From Hyphomicrobiales bacterium (GTDB lineage: Bacteria > Pseudomonadota > Alphaproteobacteria > Rhizobiales > Rhizobiaceae): DNA of 64,000 nucleotides. The translations under genes and the position numbers were made by a program. Shown in pieces: positions 42,645 through 51,299 of this stretch. The stretch lies in contig UBWZ01000008.1 in assembly GCA_900469345.1 (NCBI GenBank), forward strand, positions 372,001-436,000, in the 5' to 3' direction. Every line of letters starts with the position of its first letter. The stretch's first letter is position 1. Under the pieces are notes generated by a model that worked only from the letters and a program-made list of their open reading frames with translations, ran no database searches and was not told the origin of the DNA.

Positions 42645-43498
42645 GCGCGGATGTCCCCGGCGGTCTCCGGCTGTTCGAACAGCAGTCCGTGGATGCGGTT
42701 CGTGGCGGCCTGGAATTCGGGGCTTCCGCCACTGTTCAGATCCCATTCGTGGCTGTTGATTTCAGCCCGCATCCGGCCGGGATGCGGGGACAGGAGCGCA
42801 ATCCGGTTTCCGACGACCAGCGCTTCTTCGATGGAATGCGTCACGAAGAGGAGAGTGAACCGCACCTCTTCCCACAGGTGCAGCAATTCCTCCTGCATCT
42901 TGCGCCGCGTAAGGGCGTCAAGGGCCGCAAACGGTTCGTCCATCAGCAGCACCCGGGGCTCCATGGCGAGCGCCCGCGCGATTGCCACGCGCTGTTTCAT
43001 GCCGCCAGACAGCGTGTTCGGATAGGCGTCGGCGAACCGGCTCAGCCCGACCTTCTCGAGATAATAGTCCGCCCGCTCGGCCGCTTGCTTCCGGCTCATC
43101 CGACCGGATACCCGGACAGGAAATGCGACATTCTCCCGAACGGTCTTCCAGGGCGGCAGCTGGTCGAATTCCTGGAAGACGACGACGCGGTCAGGTCCCG
43201 GGCCGTGCACCGGATGTCCGTCGAGCAGGATCTGACCTTCGCGCGGCGCAATAAAGCCGCCGACGGCTTTCAAAAGCGTGGACTTGCCGCAACCCGAAGC
43301 GCCCAGAAGAACGAAGCGGTCGGCTTCCCAGACGTCGAAGCTGACATTCTGCGTCGCGCGCACGACGCGCCCCGGCGCGCGATATTCCAGGGTGACGTTC
43401 TCGACAGAAAGAAGCGGTGCGGAAAGCGCGGCGCCACCCACCGTCTCGTTTTTTTCATCCGCGCCGGCTTGCGGTGCAAAGGCAGATAGGCCGTCCAA
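42641..43498 (-). CDS. Sulfonate/taurine-type ABC transporter ATPase
   Basis: A 285-residue ABC ATPase: Walker A GASGCGKSTLLK, Q-loop FQEFDQLPPWKTV, signature LSGGMKQRV, Walker B VLLMDEPFAALDAL and H-loop VTHSIEEA. The FQEFDQL variant is a TauB/NrtD-type feature. About 30 polar residues precede the domain. It lies 84 bases after the binding-protein gene. Confidence 0.92.
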   Translation of the reverse strand: MDGLSAFAPQAGADEKNETVGGAALSAPLLSVENVTLEYRAPGRVVRATQNVSFDVWEADRFVLLGASGCGKSTLLKAVGGFIAPREGQILLDGHPVHGPGPDRVVVFQEFDQLPPWKTVRENVAFPVRVSGRMSRKQAAERADYYLEKVGLSRFADAYPNTLSGGMKQRVAIARALAMEPRVLLMDEPFAALDALTRRKMQEELLHLWEEVRFTLLFVTHSIEEALVVGNRIALLSPHPGRMRAEINSHEWDLNSGGSPEFQAATNRIHGLLFEQPETAGDIRA

Positions 43499-43582
43499 AT
43501 TCTATTCCACTTGTCTGTCAGCAAAAATGGCGGACCGTTTCCGATCCGTCATCTTCACGAGGGTCTGGGTGTGACGACCGGA

Positions 43583-44623
43583 TCAGCTGCCGTTTTCGCC
43601 ATAGGCCTCGGGAAAGAAGTAATCCTTCCAGGACTTGGCCTCGGTCTTCAGGACACCGAGTTTTTGGAGCTGCGACGCGTAGACGAAGGTGTTCTGCGGC
43701 GTGATCGTGAAGTCGTTCTCGGGATCGTTGATGATATCGAGGATGAGTTTTGACGGCAGCTTCGAGCCCTGCTGCCTGATAAACGCCTCGGCGGCCTCCG
43801 CTTTGTTCGCGCCGATCCACTCGGCCGCTTCCCGCAAGGCTGCGTAGAATGCGGCATAGGTCTTCGGATTCTGGTCGTGATAGGCGGCCGTTGTGTAGAG
43901 CACGTTGAACGTCGCAGATCCGCCGAGGATATCGTACGAGCTGATGACCTTGTGCACGGCGGGATTGCCCTGAAGCGCCTGATAGTAGAAAGGCGCCGAC
44001 GAGAAGTGCGAGTTGATTTCCGTTCCGCCGGCGATCAGCGCCGCTGTCGCGTCCGGATGCGGCAGGCTGACGGAAATATCGTCGAACTTCTTGAAGTCCG
44101 CCGCACCGAAGATCTTGGCTGCTTCGATCTGCAGGGTACGCGACTGAAAGCCGACACCCGCAGCCGGAACGGCGATCCGGTCTTTCGGACCGAAATCCTT
44201 GAGCTGATGGACATTCGGGTTGGTCGTCAGCAAGTAGTTCGGCAGCGATCCCAGCGCTGCCACCAGCTTGACATCCTGGCGGTCCCGGGTCCGGTCCCAC
44301 AGGGTCAGCGCCGGAGGCACGCCCGCCGAGACGATGTCGAGATTGTTGGCAAGCAGTGCTTCGTTCATCGCCGTCGCACCGGAAATGCTCGCCCATTCGA
44401 CATCGACGTCGAAGCCTGCTGCCTTTGCGTGCTTCTCGATGAGCTTCCGGTCCTTGACCACGTCGAGGATCAGATAGGAGATGCCGAATTGCTGTGCGAT
44501 CCGGATCTTGCCCTCGGCAGCGGCCGGGCCAGCTGAAAGCGCCGCGAGGATTCCAACGGCAGCCACGCCTAGTCTGTAACGCCTGAACCTGGCGGAGACG
44601 GTCGAAAGGTAAGCTGCTGCCAT
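43583..44623 (-). CDS. Sulfonate/taurine-type ABC transporter substrate-binding protein
   Basis: A 346-residue NMT1/TauA-like binding protein. The signal peptide has a basic FRRYR and ends ALSAGPAAAEG. Typical text is IRIAQQFGISYLILDVVKDRK and DIVSAGVPPALTLWDRTRD. The start is placed at 44623; an in-frame ATG at 44659 would add 12 residues ahead of the signal and overlaps a 30-codon upstream frame by ATGA. It is first in an operon with ATPase, permease, hydroxyacid dehydrogenase, SsuD-like monooxygenase and SfnB-like enzyme. Confidence 0.87.
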   Translation of the reverse strand: MAAAYLSTVSARFRRYRLGVAAVGILAALSAGPAAAEGKIRIAQQFGISYLILDVVKDRKLIEKHAKAAGFDVDVEWASISGATAMNEALLANNLDIVSAGVPPALTLWDRTRDRQDVKLVAALGSLPNYLLTTNPNVHQLKDFGPKDRIAVPAAGVGFQSRTLQIEAAKIFGAADFKKFDDISVSLPHPDATAALIAGGTEINSHFSSAPFYYQALQGNPAVHKVISSYDILGGSATFNVLYTTAAYHDQNPKTYAAFYAALREAAEWIGANKAEAAEAFIRQQGSKLPSKLILDIINDPENDFTITPQNTFVYASQLQKLGVLKTEAKSWKDYFFPEAYGENGS

Positions 44624-44974
44624 CGAAATACATCCGTTGCATGAGAGAGAATTAGTCATCCGAGCGCCGCTTCCGGAACTCGGCCGGTATGCCGTTCGCG
44701 TCGGCAAACATCATCGAGGGCAAGCCTACGCAGCAGGCTCGTATCCATCAATGTGACGCGCTTCTATTCTGACCGCCGAAATGAGAGCAGATTGGCGCGT
44801 ATTGTGGAGGCGTCGGAATAATTGCCTGCGCGTCGGCGGGGGCCCGTGAAACCATCCGTCCCTGACCGTTGTCAGTTCCGCAGCAGACCAAGGCACCGCT
44901 AACTCGGATCTGCTCCGAACGGTTCGTCCATCAACCGGTTCTTCCGAGTTACGCTTGTGAAATCACGGTCGTCA
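44624..44974. other. Intergenic/promoter region between two organosulfur operons
   Basis: 351 bases. It holds a TTCTAT half-site (44762-44767), a 30-codon upstream frame on the minus strand (annotated separately), and an AT-richer stretch around 44810-44825. The rest shows no gene. It probably carries the promoter for the operon starting at 44623 and the terminator of the monooxygenase gene ending at 44975, though no clear terminator hairpin was found. Confidence 0.55.
44656..44748 (-). CDS. Possible 30-residue upstream (leader) peptide
   Basis: An ATG-started frame of 30 codons opening MDTSLLRRLALDDVCRRERH, with a stop embedded in the in-frame ATG (44659) of the next gene (ATGA). No Shine-Dalgarno site is visible. 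The arrangement would couple a short Arg- and Cys-containing peptide to a sulfonate binding protein, loosely like the Cys/Arg leader peptides ahead of sulfur-transport genes in actinobacteria. It may equally be chance. Confidence 0.22.
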   Translation of the reverse strand: MDTSLLRRLALDDVCRRERHTGRVPEAALG

Positions 44975-46312
44975 TCAAGCAGAGCGCGCGAGCTCCTCGG
45001 AACTTCCGACCGGCTGCAATCCGAAATGCGAGCGTAGCGTGCTGCCCTCGTACTCTTTCCGGAACAGCCCCCGCTTCTGCAGGATGGGAACGACTTCCTC
45101 CGCAAACAGCGAAAGCTGGCTGTTGATGATCGGTGGCATCACGTTGAAGCCGTCGGCGGCGCCGGTGCGGAACCAGTCTTCGATAATGTCGGCGACCTTT
45201 TCGGGCGTGCCGGTCGCGACGAAATGTCCGCGCGCGCCGGCAAGCTTTCGCAGCAACTGCCTGAGCGTCAGGTTCTCCTTCAAGGTCATGTCGATATAGC
45301 CGATGACACGGCTCTTCGAAGCTTCGACGGAGTTAGGATCTGGAAAGTCGCTTTTGGTCAAAGGGCGGTCGAGCGGCACGGCGCTGAAATCATGACCGCC
45401 AAACCGCGCGGCCAGGCGCGTCAGTCCGACATCCGTGCTGGTCAGCGCGTCGAGCTCCTCCCAGACCTGTTCCGCTTCCTTTGTCGTCGAGCCGATCGCG
45501 GCACTGATGCCAGGCAGAATGACGATATCCTCCGGGCTGCGTCCATAGCCCACGGCGCGGTTCTTCACGTCCGTATAGAAGGCCTTGGCCGATTCCTTCG
45601 TCATGTGGGCGGTAAAGATCGCTTCCGCCCATCGCGCCGCAAATCCCCGTCCCGCATCGGATTGGCCCGCCTGGATATAGACCGGACGGGACTGCGGGCT
45701 TTCCGGAACGTTGAGGGGACCCTTGGTGCGGTAGTGTTCGCCTGCATAGTTGACCGGCTTGATCCGATCGATGTCGAGATACCGTCCCCCTGCGCCGTCA
45801 TCGAGAACGGCATCCGCCGGAAAGCTCTTCCACAACGCATCGACGGCTTCGACAAATTCTTCCGCCAGCTTGTAGCGATCCGCGTGGTCGAGATTCTGCT
45901 GCAAGCCATAGTTCGCACCTGCCTCCGGTGCCCAGGAGGTGACGATATTCCATCCGGCGCGTCCATTGGAAAGATGGTCGAGCGTGGCGAACTGGCGGGC
46001 CAAAGTGTAGGGCAGGCTGTAGGTGGTCGAGGCCGTTCCAATCAGACCGATCTTCTTTGTATGGGCCGCGAGCAACGACAGCAGCACGATCGGCTCCAGC
46101 GACCCCGACGATGCCAAGCCGCTGCTATTGCCGGCAGCCAGGGTATCGGCAAGGAAGACGGCATCGAACTTTGCGCTCTCCGCGATCGCGGCGGCTTCGA
46201 CGTAGAGTTCAAGGTCGGTCAGGGCCTTGTGGTTGGCATGCGGATGTCGCCACGCCCCTTCATGATGGCCGCGGGACATGAGGAAGAGATTGAGATGCAG
46301 CTGGCGCGACAT
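44975..46312 (-). CDS. NtaA/SnaA/DszA-family FMN-dependent monooxygenase
   Basis: A 445-residue LLM-class monooxygenase of the NtaA/SnaA/DszA/SoxA group. It opens LHLNLFLMSRGHHEGAWRHP. Middle parts are GLIGTASTTYSLPYTLARQFATLDHLSNGRAGWNIVTSW and RPVYIQAGQSDAGRGFAARWAEAIF; the C-terminus is RKEYEGSTLRSHFGL. Members include DszA (sulfone monooxygenase) and SfnG-like enzymes; the sulfur importer encoded upstream supports an organosulfur substrate. It is last in the operon from 48885, ten bases after the ATPase gene. Confidence 0.9.
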   Translation of the reverse strand: MSRQLHLNLFLMSRGHHEGAWRHPHANHKALTDLELYVEAAAIAESAKFDAVFLADTLAAGNSSGLASSGSLEPIVLLSLLAAHTKKIGLIGTASTTYSLPYTLARQFATLDHLSNGRAGWNIVTSWAPEAGANYGLQQNLDHADRYKLAEEFVEAVDALWKSFPADAVLDDGAGGRYLDIDRIKPVNYAGEHYRTKGPLNVPESPQSRPVYIQAGQSDAGRGFAARWAEAIFTAHMTKESAKAFYTDVKNRAVGYGRSPEDIVILPGISAAIGSTTKEAEQVWEELDALTSTDVGLTRLAARFGGHDFSAVPLDRPLTKSDFPDPNSVEASKSRVIGYIDMTLKENLTLRQLLRKLAGARGHFVATGTPEKVADIIEDWFRTGAADGFNVMPPIINSQLSLFAEEVVPILQKRGLFRKEYEGSTLRSHFGLQPVGSSEELARSA

Positions 46313-46322
46313 GGGGTGCCTT

Positions 46323-47045
46323 TCAAATAGTGTGGGCTTCGACGCCGAGGCTCTTCAGCAGTTTTGACCGAAGCGAAAATAGTTCGGCGTGGTGCTCGTG
46401 GCGCGGGTGGGGAAGCGAGACCGAGTGATCTTCGATGATGCTGCCGTCCTTGAGGACAAGGACGCGGTCGGACAAAAGCAGGGCCTCGTCGACGTCGTGG
46501 GTGACCAGGATGATGGTCGGTCGCTGACGTTCGACAAGGCGCATCAGCAGCGCCTGCATCTTCATCCGCGTCAGCGCGTCGAGCGCGCCGAACGGTTCGT
46601 CCGCCAGCAGGAGGTCTGGCTCGCGCAGCAGGGAACGCGCCAGGGAAGCCCTCTGCTTTTGTCCTCCGGAGAGCGTCGACGGCCAGACATCCGTCTTGTC
46701 GCCGATCCCGACATCCTTGAGCATGTCATGCGCGGCGGCCACACCATCGGCGCGGCGCAGCCCGAGCGTGACGTTGCCGATCACCGTCTTCCAAGGCAGA
46801 AGCCGTGAGTCCTGGAAAAGCACGGAGACGCTTTCCGGCGTACTGTAGTGTCCCTTGGTTTCCGCGTCGTCGTCGAGCCCGGCAAGCGCCCGCAGCAGGG
46901 TCGTCTTGCCGGAACCGGACTCGCCAAGAAGAGCCACGAACTGCCCTGCCGGAATATCGAGCGAGATGCGGTCGAGAACGGTCTTGCCCTTGAAGCTGCG
47001 GGAAAGGTCGCGCAGGACCACGGCATTCTTCACATGCGCGTTCAT
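46323..47045 (-). CDS. Sulfonate-type ABC transporter ATPase (SsuB-like)
   Basis: A 240-residue ABC ATPase: Walker A GESGSGKTTLLRALAG, Q-loop FQDSRLLPWKTV, signature LSGGQKQRASLARSL, Walker B LLLADEPFGALD and H-loop VTHDVDEA. FQDSRLLPW is characteristic of SsuB. The ATG overlaps the permease stop (ATGA). Confidence 0.93.
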   Translation of the reverse strand: MNAHVKNAVVLRDLSRSFKGKTVLDRISLDIPAGQFVALLGESGSGKTTLLRALAGLDDDAETKGHYSTPESVSVLFQDSRLLPWKTVIGNVTLGLRRADGVAAAHDMLKDVGIGDKTDVWPSTLSGGQKQRASLARSLLREPDLLLADEPFGALDALTRMKMQALLMRLVERQRPTIILVTHDVDEALLLSDRVLVLKDGSIIEDHSVSLPHPRHEHHAELFSLRSKLLKSLGVEAHTI

Positions 47046-47893
47046 GAGCCCAGAGCCCGTCGATAGGAGAGCGCGCGGGCCTCGATCAATCTGACGAGGG
47101 CGTCGGAAAGCAGTCCGAGCAGCGCGTAGATCATGATGCCGACGACGATGATGTCGGTCTGGCCCCAGTCGCGCGCCCGGTTCATCAGATAGCCGATGCC
47201 TGTTTGCGTATTGACGAGTTCCAGCACGACGAGTGCCGTCCAGCAGAGGGCAACCGCCAGCCGCAGCGACACGAAGAACCCCGGTAGCGCCCCGGGCAGT
47301 GCGACATGACGGATGAACTCGGCACGGGTCAGGCCGAGCGTGCGGGCAAGCTCCACATGTCCGATGTCGATACCGCGCAACGCGGCGTGGGTGTTGATGT
47401 AGACCGGGATGAGGACAGCCGTGAAGATCAGGAAGACCTTCATGGCCTCGCCGATCCCGAGCCAGATGATCACCAGCGGGATGAGCGCAAGCGTCGGTAT
47501 CGCACGCTTGATCTGCACGAGACCGTCGATCAGGGCTTCGCCGGTTCGCGTCAGCCCCGACAGGAGAGCGAGGACGACACCGACCACGACGCCGAGCATG
47601 AGCCCGGAATAGGCGCGTGCTGCAGAGGCCGCAAGGTGAGGCAGAAGGCTGCCGTCGACGACCATCTCATAGCCTGTCTTCACCGCCGTGGATGGGGCGG
47701 CGAGCGTGCTGGGCGAGAGGATGCCGAGCCGAGACGACGTCTCCCAGACGATCAGTATGATGGCGGGACCGAGAAGCCTCACGCCGGGTGGAAGCTTTGC
47801 GGGCGTCAGGCGTGTCGGCCTGCGGTCGAGCGCACGACCTGGGATCCGATCCGCGCGCGTTCTGACCATTCTGCCTGAAGATATGTCCGTCAT
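47042..47893 (-). CDS. Sulfonate-type ABC transporter permease (SsuC-like)
   Basis: A 283-residue permease with an Arg-rich cytoplasmic N-terminus, about six helices and the conserved IKRAIPTLALIPLVIIWLGIGEAMK. The EAA loop is around ELARTLGLTRAEFIRHVALPGALPGF. The start is the ATG at 47893, just after the binding-protein gene (11 bases); the longer frame overlaps that gene. Confidence 0.92.
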   Translation of the reverse strand: MTDISSGRMVRTRADRIPGRALDRRPTRLTPAKLPPGVRLLGPAIILIVWETSSRLGILSPSTLAAPSTAVKTGYEMVVDGSLLPHLAASAARAYSGLMLGVVVGVVLALLSGLTRTGEALIDGLVQIKRAIPTLALIPLVIIWLGIGEAMKVFLIFTAVLIPVYINTHAALRGIDIGHVELARTLGLTRAEFIRHVALPGALPGFFVSLRLAVALCWTALVVLELVNTQTGIGYLMNRARDWGQTDIIVVGIMIYALLGLLSDALVRLIEARALSYRRALGS

Positions 47894-47904
47894 GCGACCT
47901 CCAA

Positions 47905-48885
47905 TCAGCGAGATTGCTCTACGACCTTGTCGAACGTGTCGACGAACGATCCCTTGGCATCCAGACGCTCCTTGATGGAGCCTGCCTGGTACAGGATGTC
48001 GATCAGCTTCTGGTGATGCGGGATCGCCTCGACCGAGGTCTGGAAGACGAGGGGCGACTGTCCTGCAAGGATGGCGGCGCTGTCTTCCGGAGACACGCGC
48101 TGGAAGGCGGTATAGTAGAACTTCGCCCATTCTTGCGGGTGCGCGTTGCTCCAGTTGCCGGCTTTGACGAAAGCAGCCAGGAACTGCTTGATCGATTCCG
48201 TTTTCTTCGGATCCGCAAGCACCTCGGGGCGTGCATAGAAATAGGATGTGCTTGGCAGCAGCTTGCGCTCCTCCGGATCAAGCACCGGGCTCGCGCCGGC
48301 CTGATTGGTCAGCCGTGTGACGAACGGCTCCTGGAGGACCGCGACATCGACGGCGCCGGACCGCAGGGCATCCGGCAAGTCCGCGACACGAAGATTAACG
48401 AGCGTGACATCCTTCAGCGTCAGCCCGGCCCGGTTCAGAGCCTCGATGAGGAACACCTGGCGGCCGGAGCCCTCGACATAGCTCAGCTTTTTGCCCTTCA
48501 GCTCGGACAACGCGTTGATCTTGAGGCCGGGACGACTGGTCAGCCGATACTGGGCGATCTCGCGTGTAAACGTGGCGACGATTGGCAGCAAGGTGCCGGA
48601 GGCGCGCGCCTGGATCGGCGGCGTGTCGCCGACATAGGCGATGTCAAGCGCGCCTGCCCGGATGGCCTCGAGGATGGCGGGGCCGCCGGCAAAGTTCGGA
48701 AACTCGATGTCGAATGCCAGGGTCTTTCGCTCTCCGCTGGCATCCAGCAGGTTGCGCACGAATTCGGCCTGATCCGCGACGATCAGTTTGGTTGCCGGAT
48801 CAGCAGCGCTCGCGAAGGACGGGAACAAGGACAAACCGGCGATGACGAAGGACGCGGACGCTTGCAGAAATCTTCTACGATACAA
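47905..48885 (-). CDS. Sulfonate-type ABC transporter substrate-binding protein
   Basis: A 326-residue SsuA/TauA-like binding protein. The signal peptide opens MYRRRFLQASASFVIAG (twin-Arg-like RRRFLQA, so Tat export is likely) and ends ASAAD. Later parts are FPNFAGGPAILEAIRAGALDIAYVGDTPPIQA and SELKGKKLSYVEGSGRQVFL. It is first in a four-gene operon with permease, ATPase and a DszA-like monooxygenase. Confidence 0.88.
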   Translation of the reverse strand: MYRRRFLQASASFVIAGLSLFPSFASAADPATKLIVADQAEFVRNLLDASGERKTLAFDIEFPNFAGGPAILEAIRAGALDIAYVGDTPPIQARASGTLLPIVATFTREIAQYRLTSRPGLKINALSELKGKKLSYVEGSGRQVFLIEALNRAGLTLKDVTLVNLRVADLPDALRSGAVDVAVLQEPFVTRLTNQAGASPVLDPEERKLLPSTSYFYARPEVLADPKKTESIKQFLAAFVKAGNWSNAHPQEWAKFYYTAFQRVSPEDSAAILAGQSPLVFQTSVEAIPHHQKLIDILYQAGSIKERLDAKGSFVDTFDKVVEQSR

Positions 48886-49231
48886 GGACAGGCTCCATTC
48901 TGAATCTGCAGACCCAGAGGACTGCAGCGGAGAGGTAACTGCCTTCAGCGTAGAGATAATCGACTAAATCGATAGGGATAGAGGTTCGACAAACATGCCC
49001 GCGGCGCATTTTCGTTCTTCGAGATGCGGGCTATTGAGGCGATCATTCTAACCGCGCGGAGATGTCGTCAGGAACATCTGCCTGGCCCGGATGCCTGCTG
49101 CCCGAAGCAGCAGAAAGGCCTGTAGGGGTTGCCTCCCGAGCCGATTTCGCCCGCCAAAAGCCATCTCAGCGGACCTTTTCGTCTTCCGCATCCTTGCGGC
49201 CGTCGTCCGAGTGCGCATCCGCGCCGTCCGT
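48886..49231. other. Promoter region of the 48.9-kb sulfonate operon
   Basis: 346 bases without a gene. An AT-rich segment at 48950-48985 contains AATCGAC-N7-ATAGGGA (48958-48978), a degraded relative of the AATCTAT-N7-ATAGATT palindrome, and a separate ATCGA/TCGAT pair. The remainder up to 49231 shows no motif. Confidence 0.5.
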
Positions 49232-49978
49232 TCAGGATCCCAGTTCCATCAGTGCGCGCCGAAGCGGCGCATCGGAAATCTGGATCGGTCCGTGAAAGGG
49301 AAGATCCATGTCGAGCACCAGGTAGAACGCCGTCGAGATCAGCCCGGCGGCGATCAGGAACGAGACCGTCACGACCGCGTTCTGGGGCGCCCGGTATCCG
49401 AAGCTGGCAAAGATCAGCGTCAGCCAGGCGGCAAGAATGGCGACGATCGGCATCGGGATCGATCCTTCCGCGCTTCCCACGATGCCCCAGCGCTGCTCGA
49501 CCAGCCGGTGATACTGCTGCTGTATGTCGGTCAGCAGGTCCTGGTGGAAGCCGCCGGAAGGCTGGATCAGCAGCAATGCGTCGCCAAGCGCGTCGAGTGC
49601 CTGCCCGGCCTCGTCCGGCTTGGTCGTATCGGCCCGGGCCGGGTTGGCGACGGCGTGTTCGAGATAGACCTTGAGCTTGTCGCGGGCGTCCTTGGCCGCC
49701 AGGCCGTAGCTCCGCAACGACCGGTCGATGAGAATGATGTTGGTGGCATAGGCGTGCACGCCGGCGTCGATGCTCTCGAACGTGGTCTTCGCCGAATTGA
49801 TCATCAGGCCGAAGACCAGGGAGGACATCACCACGAAGATGTTGGCAACGAGCCGGACGATACTGTTGGTGTCGTCGTCACGGTGGCGAGCGGGCATTCT
49901 TGGCGACACATACATGGCACCGAGCGAGGCAAGCGAAAGGAGCGCGAAAATGGCCGCGGCAATCCAGAACTCGTTCAT
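49232..49978 (-). CDS. DUF4239-like membrane protein
   Basis: A 248-residue protein with two N-terminal helices (about 4-24 and 45-65), a soluble helical middle part, and two C-terminal helices (about 175-195 and 205-225), the layout of bestrophin-like DUF4239 proteins. It includes DDDTNSIVRLVANIFVVMSSLVFGLMINSAKTTFE and PIVAILAAWLTLIFASFGYRAPQN. The start is the ATG at 49978. Function unknown. It ends in PLRRALMELGS, typical for the family. Confidence 0.75.
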   Translation of the reverse strand: MNEFWIAAAIFALLSLASLGAMYVSPRMPARHRDDDTNSIVRLVANIFVVMSSLVFGLMINSAKTTFESIDAGVHAYATNIILIDRSLRSYGLAAKDARDKLKVYLEHAVANPARADTTKPDEAGQALDALGDALLLIQPSGGFHQDLLTDIQQQYHRLVEQRWGIVGSAEGSIPMPIVAILAAWLTLIFASFGYRAPQNAVVTVSFLIAAGLISTAFYLVLDMDLPFHGPIQISDAPLRRALMELGS

Positions 49979-50100
49979 GACGCCTCTCGACACAGGCTTG
50001 ACCAAGCGGTCAGCGACCGCCTTCTTTGAGCTATATCAAGATTTTGCCGCCATAACCACAGTCGAAACAATCGGCCTCTAGGCCGGTTGATGCCTCTTTA

Positions 50101-50130
50101 GATTAGGAAAAACCCCGCACAGGCGGGGTT
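50101..50130 (-). terminator. Rho-independent terminator after the manganese catalase gene
   Basis: AACCCCGC/GCGGGGTT with a four-base loop (50111-50130). On the minus strand the stem is followed by TTTTTCCT, so it reads as the terminator of the catalase gene that ends at 50212. Confidence 0.85.
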
Positions 50131-50211
50131 CTCCGGTATCGTGTATCCGTCGTTGACGTCACCGAGGCGTCGGCCAGATCGAGCCATGGACACGGTGCCG
50201 CCGAGAAAGGG

Positions 50212-51138
50212 CTAGCGGCCCTTCCTGTACATCTTGGCCGCGATCTCGAACATTTCCTCAGGCGCGTAGTCCGGTGTGAAGGCGGACGGTACGCCGACCA
50301 GCTGCTGGATCTTGCCGCCATCGGGCATGCCGTCGACGACTTCGAGTTCGCCCGGCGGGTCTGTCGGAAGCGCAACCTGGTCGTTGCTCCAGATCGAGGC
50401 GATTTCCTTGTAGTCCTTCGGGCTCCATGTGTAGAGCCGGCGATGCGAGCCTTCGTCGAGATACTTCTGGCACTCCGGAATATTGCCGAGCGGAATGTTC
50501 GGCGTCGGCAGGAACTTCTTGACGTCGACGCCGGTGATCTTTTCGAGCGCCAGCGCATAGGCGTGGGCGTGCACCGAACCGCGAACCAGAAGGTAGCCGC
50601 AGACCTCGCGACCCGTCGGATCGGTCACCGTTTCATAGACGCGCAGCTTGTGAAGCCGGGCGCCGCATTCCAGATGGAAGTTGTGCAGCAGGTCGAACAC
50701 CACATTGCCGGTGGTGGTGATGAAATCGTTGTTCCAGGACTGGCCGTTGCTGTTGACGGGCATGGCGCCGCCGCCGGCCGACAGGAAGCTGGCAGCCAGC
50801 CGGATATCCGCCATATCTTCGAAGGGGGCGCCCGAAATGTCGCCGCCGTCGCCCGTATCGCCGTCGGGAATGTCCGGACCGTTGTTGAGCATAGCGACGC
50901 CGTTGCTCACCAGCTCGACATGGCCGAGCTCCTCGGCCGTGATGCTGGCAACCAGGCTGTAGAAGGGACGAAGCTTCGACTTGGAGCGAAAATTGAAGCT
51001 CTGGAACATGTAGTTGCCGAGCGTGGACATTTCGCCGTACTTGCCTCCGAGCAGCTCCTGCAGGGCTGCGGCGGCATTCGGATCGGCGGCCTTCGGCGCA
51101 GGCAGCTCGGCCTGCAATTGATCGATGCGCATAAACAT
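50212..51138 (-). CDS. Manganese (non-haem) catalase
   Basis: A 308-residue di-manganese catalase that dismutates hydrogen peroxide. Metal ligands are recognisable as Glu36 (GKYGEMS), Glu70 and His73 (EELGHVE), Glu156 (HLECGARLHK) and His189 (RGSVHAHAY). Length and domain order are normal. It is a single gene followed by a strong terminator. Peroxide protection beside an organosulfur region rich in flavin monooxygenases makes sense, but the link is only positional. Confidence 0.95.
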   Translation of the reverse strand: MFMRIDQLQAELPAPKAADPNAAAALQELLGGKYGEMSTLGNYMFQSFNFRSKSKLRPFYSLVASITAEELGHVELVSNGVAMLNNGPDIPDGDTGDGGDISGAPFEDMADIRLAASFLSAGGGAMPVNSNGQSWNNDFITTTGNVVFDLLHNFHLECGARLHKLRVYETVTDPTGREVCGYLLVRGSVHAHAYALALEKITGVDVKKFLPTPNIPLGNIPECQKYLDEGSHRRLYTWSPKDYKEIASIWSNDQVALPTDPPGELEVVDGMPDGGKIQQLVGVPSAFTPDYAPEEMFEIAAKMYRKGR

Positions 51139-51299
51139 GGAGAGTACCTTTCATTGGAAGCTCTCCCCGTCGAACAATGCCCACTGAAGGTTGTTCCCTG
51201 CGTCATAAAACAATCAAAAGTCGGGCCATTCGGATTGCAAGTCGGGTTTTTAAGGCGCACGCGCGCGTAAAAGACTTTTCGTCAATCGCACCACGCGGC

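Noticed and set aside
16079-50130. Right-hand attachment site matching the tRNA-Pro 3' end
   Set aside because: No second copy of the tRNA 3' end was noticed near 49-50 kb and no integrase is present, so no att site is annotated.
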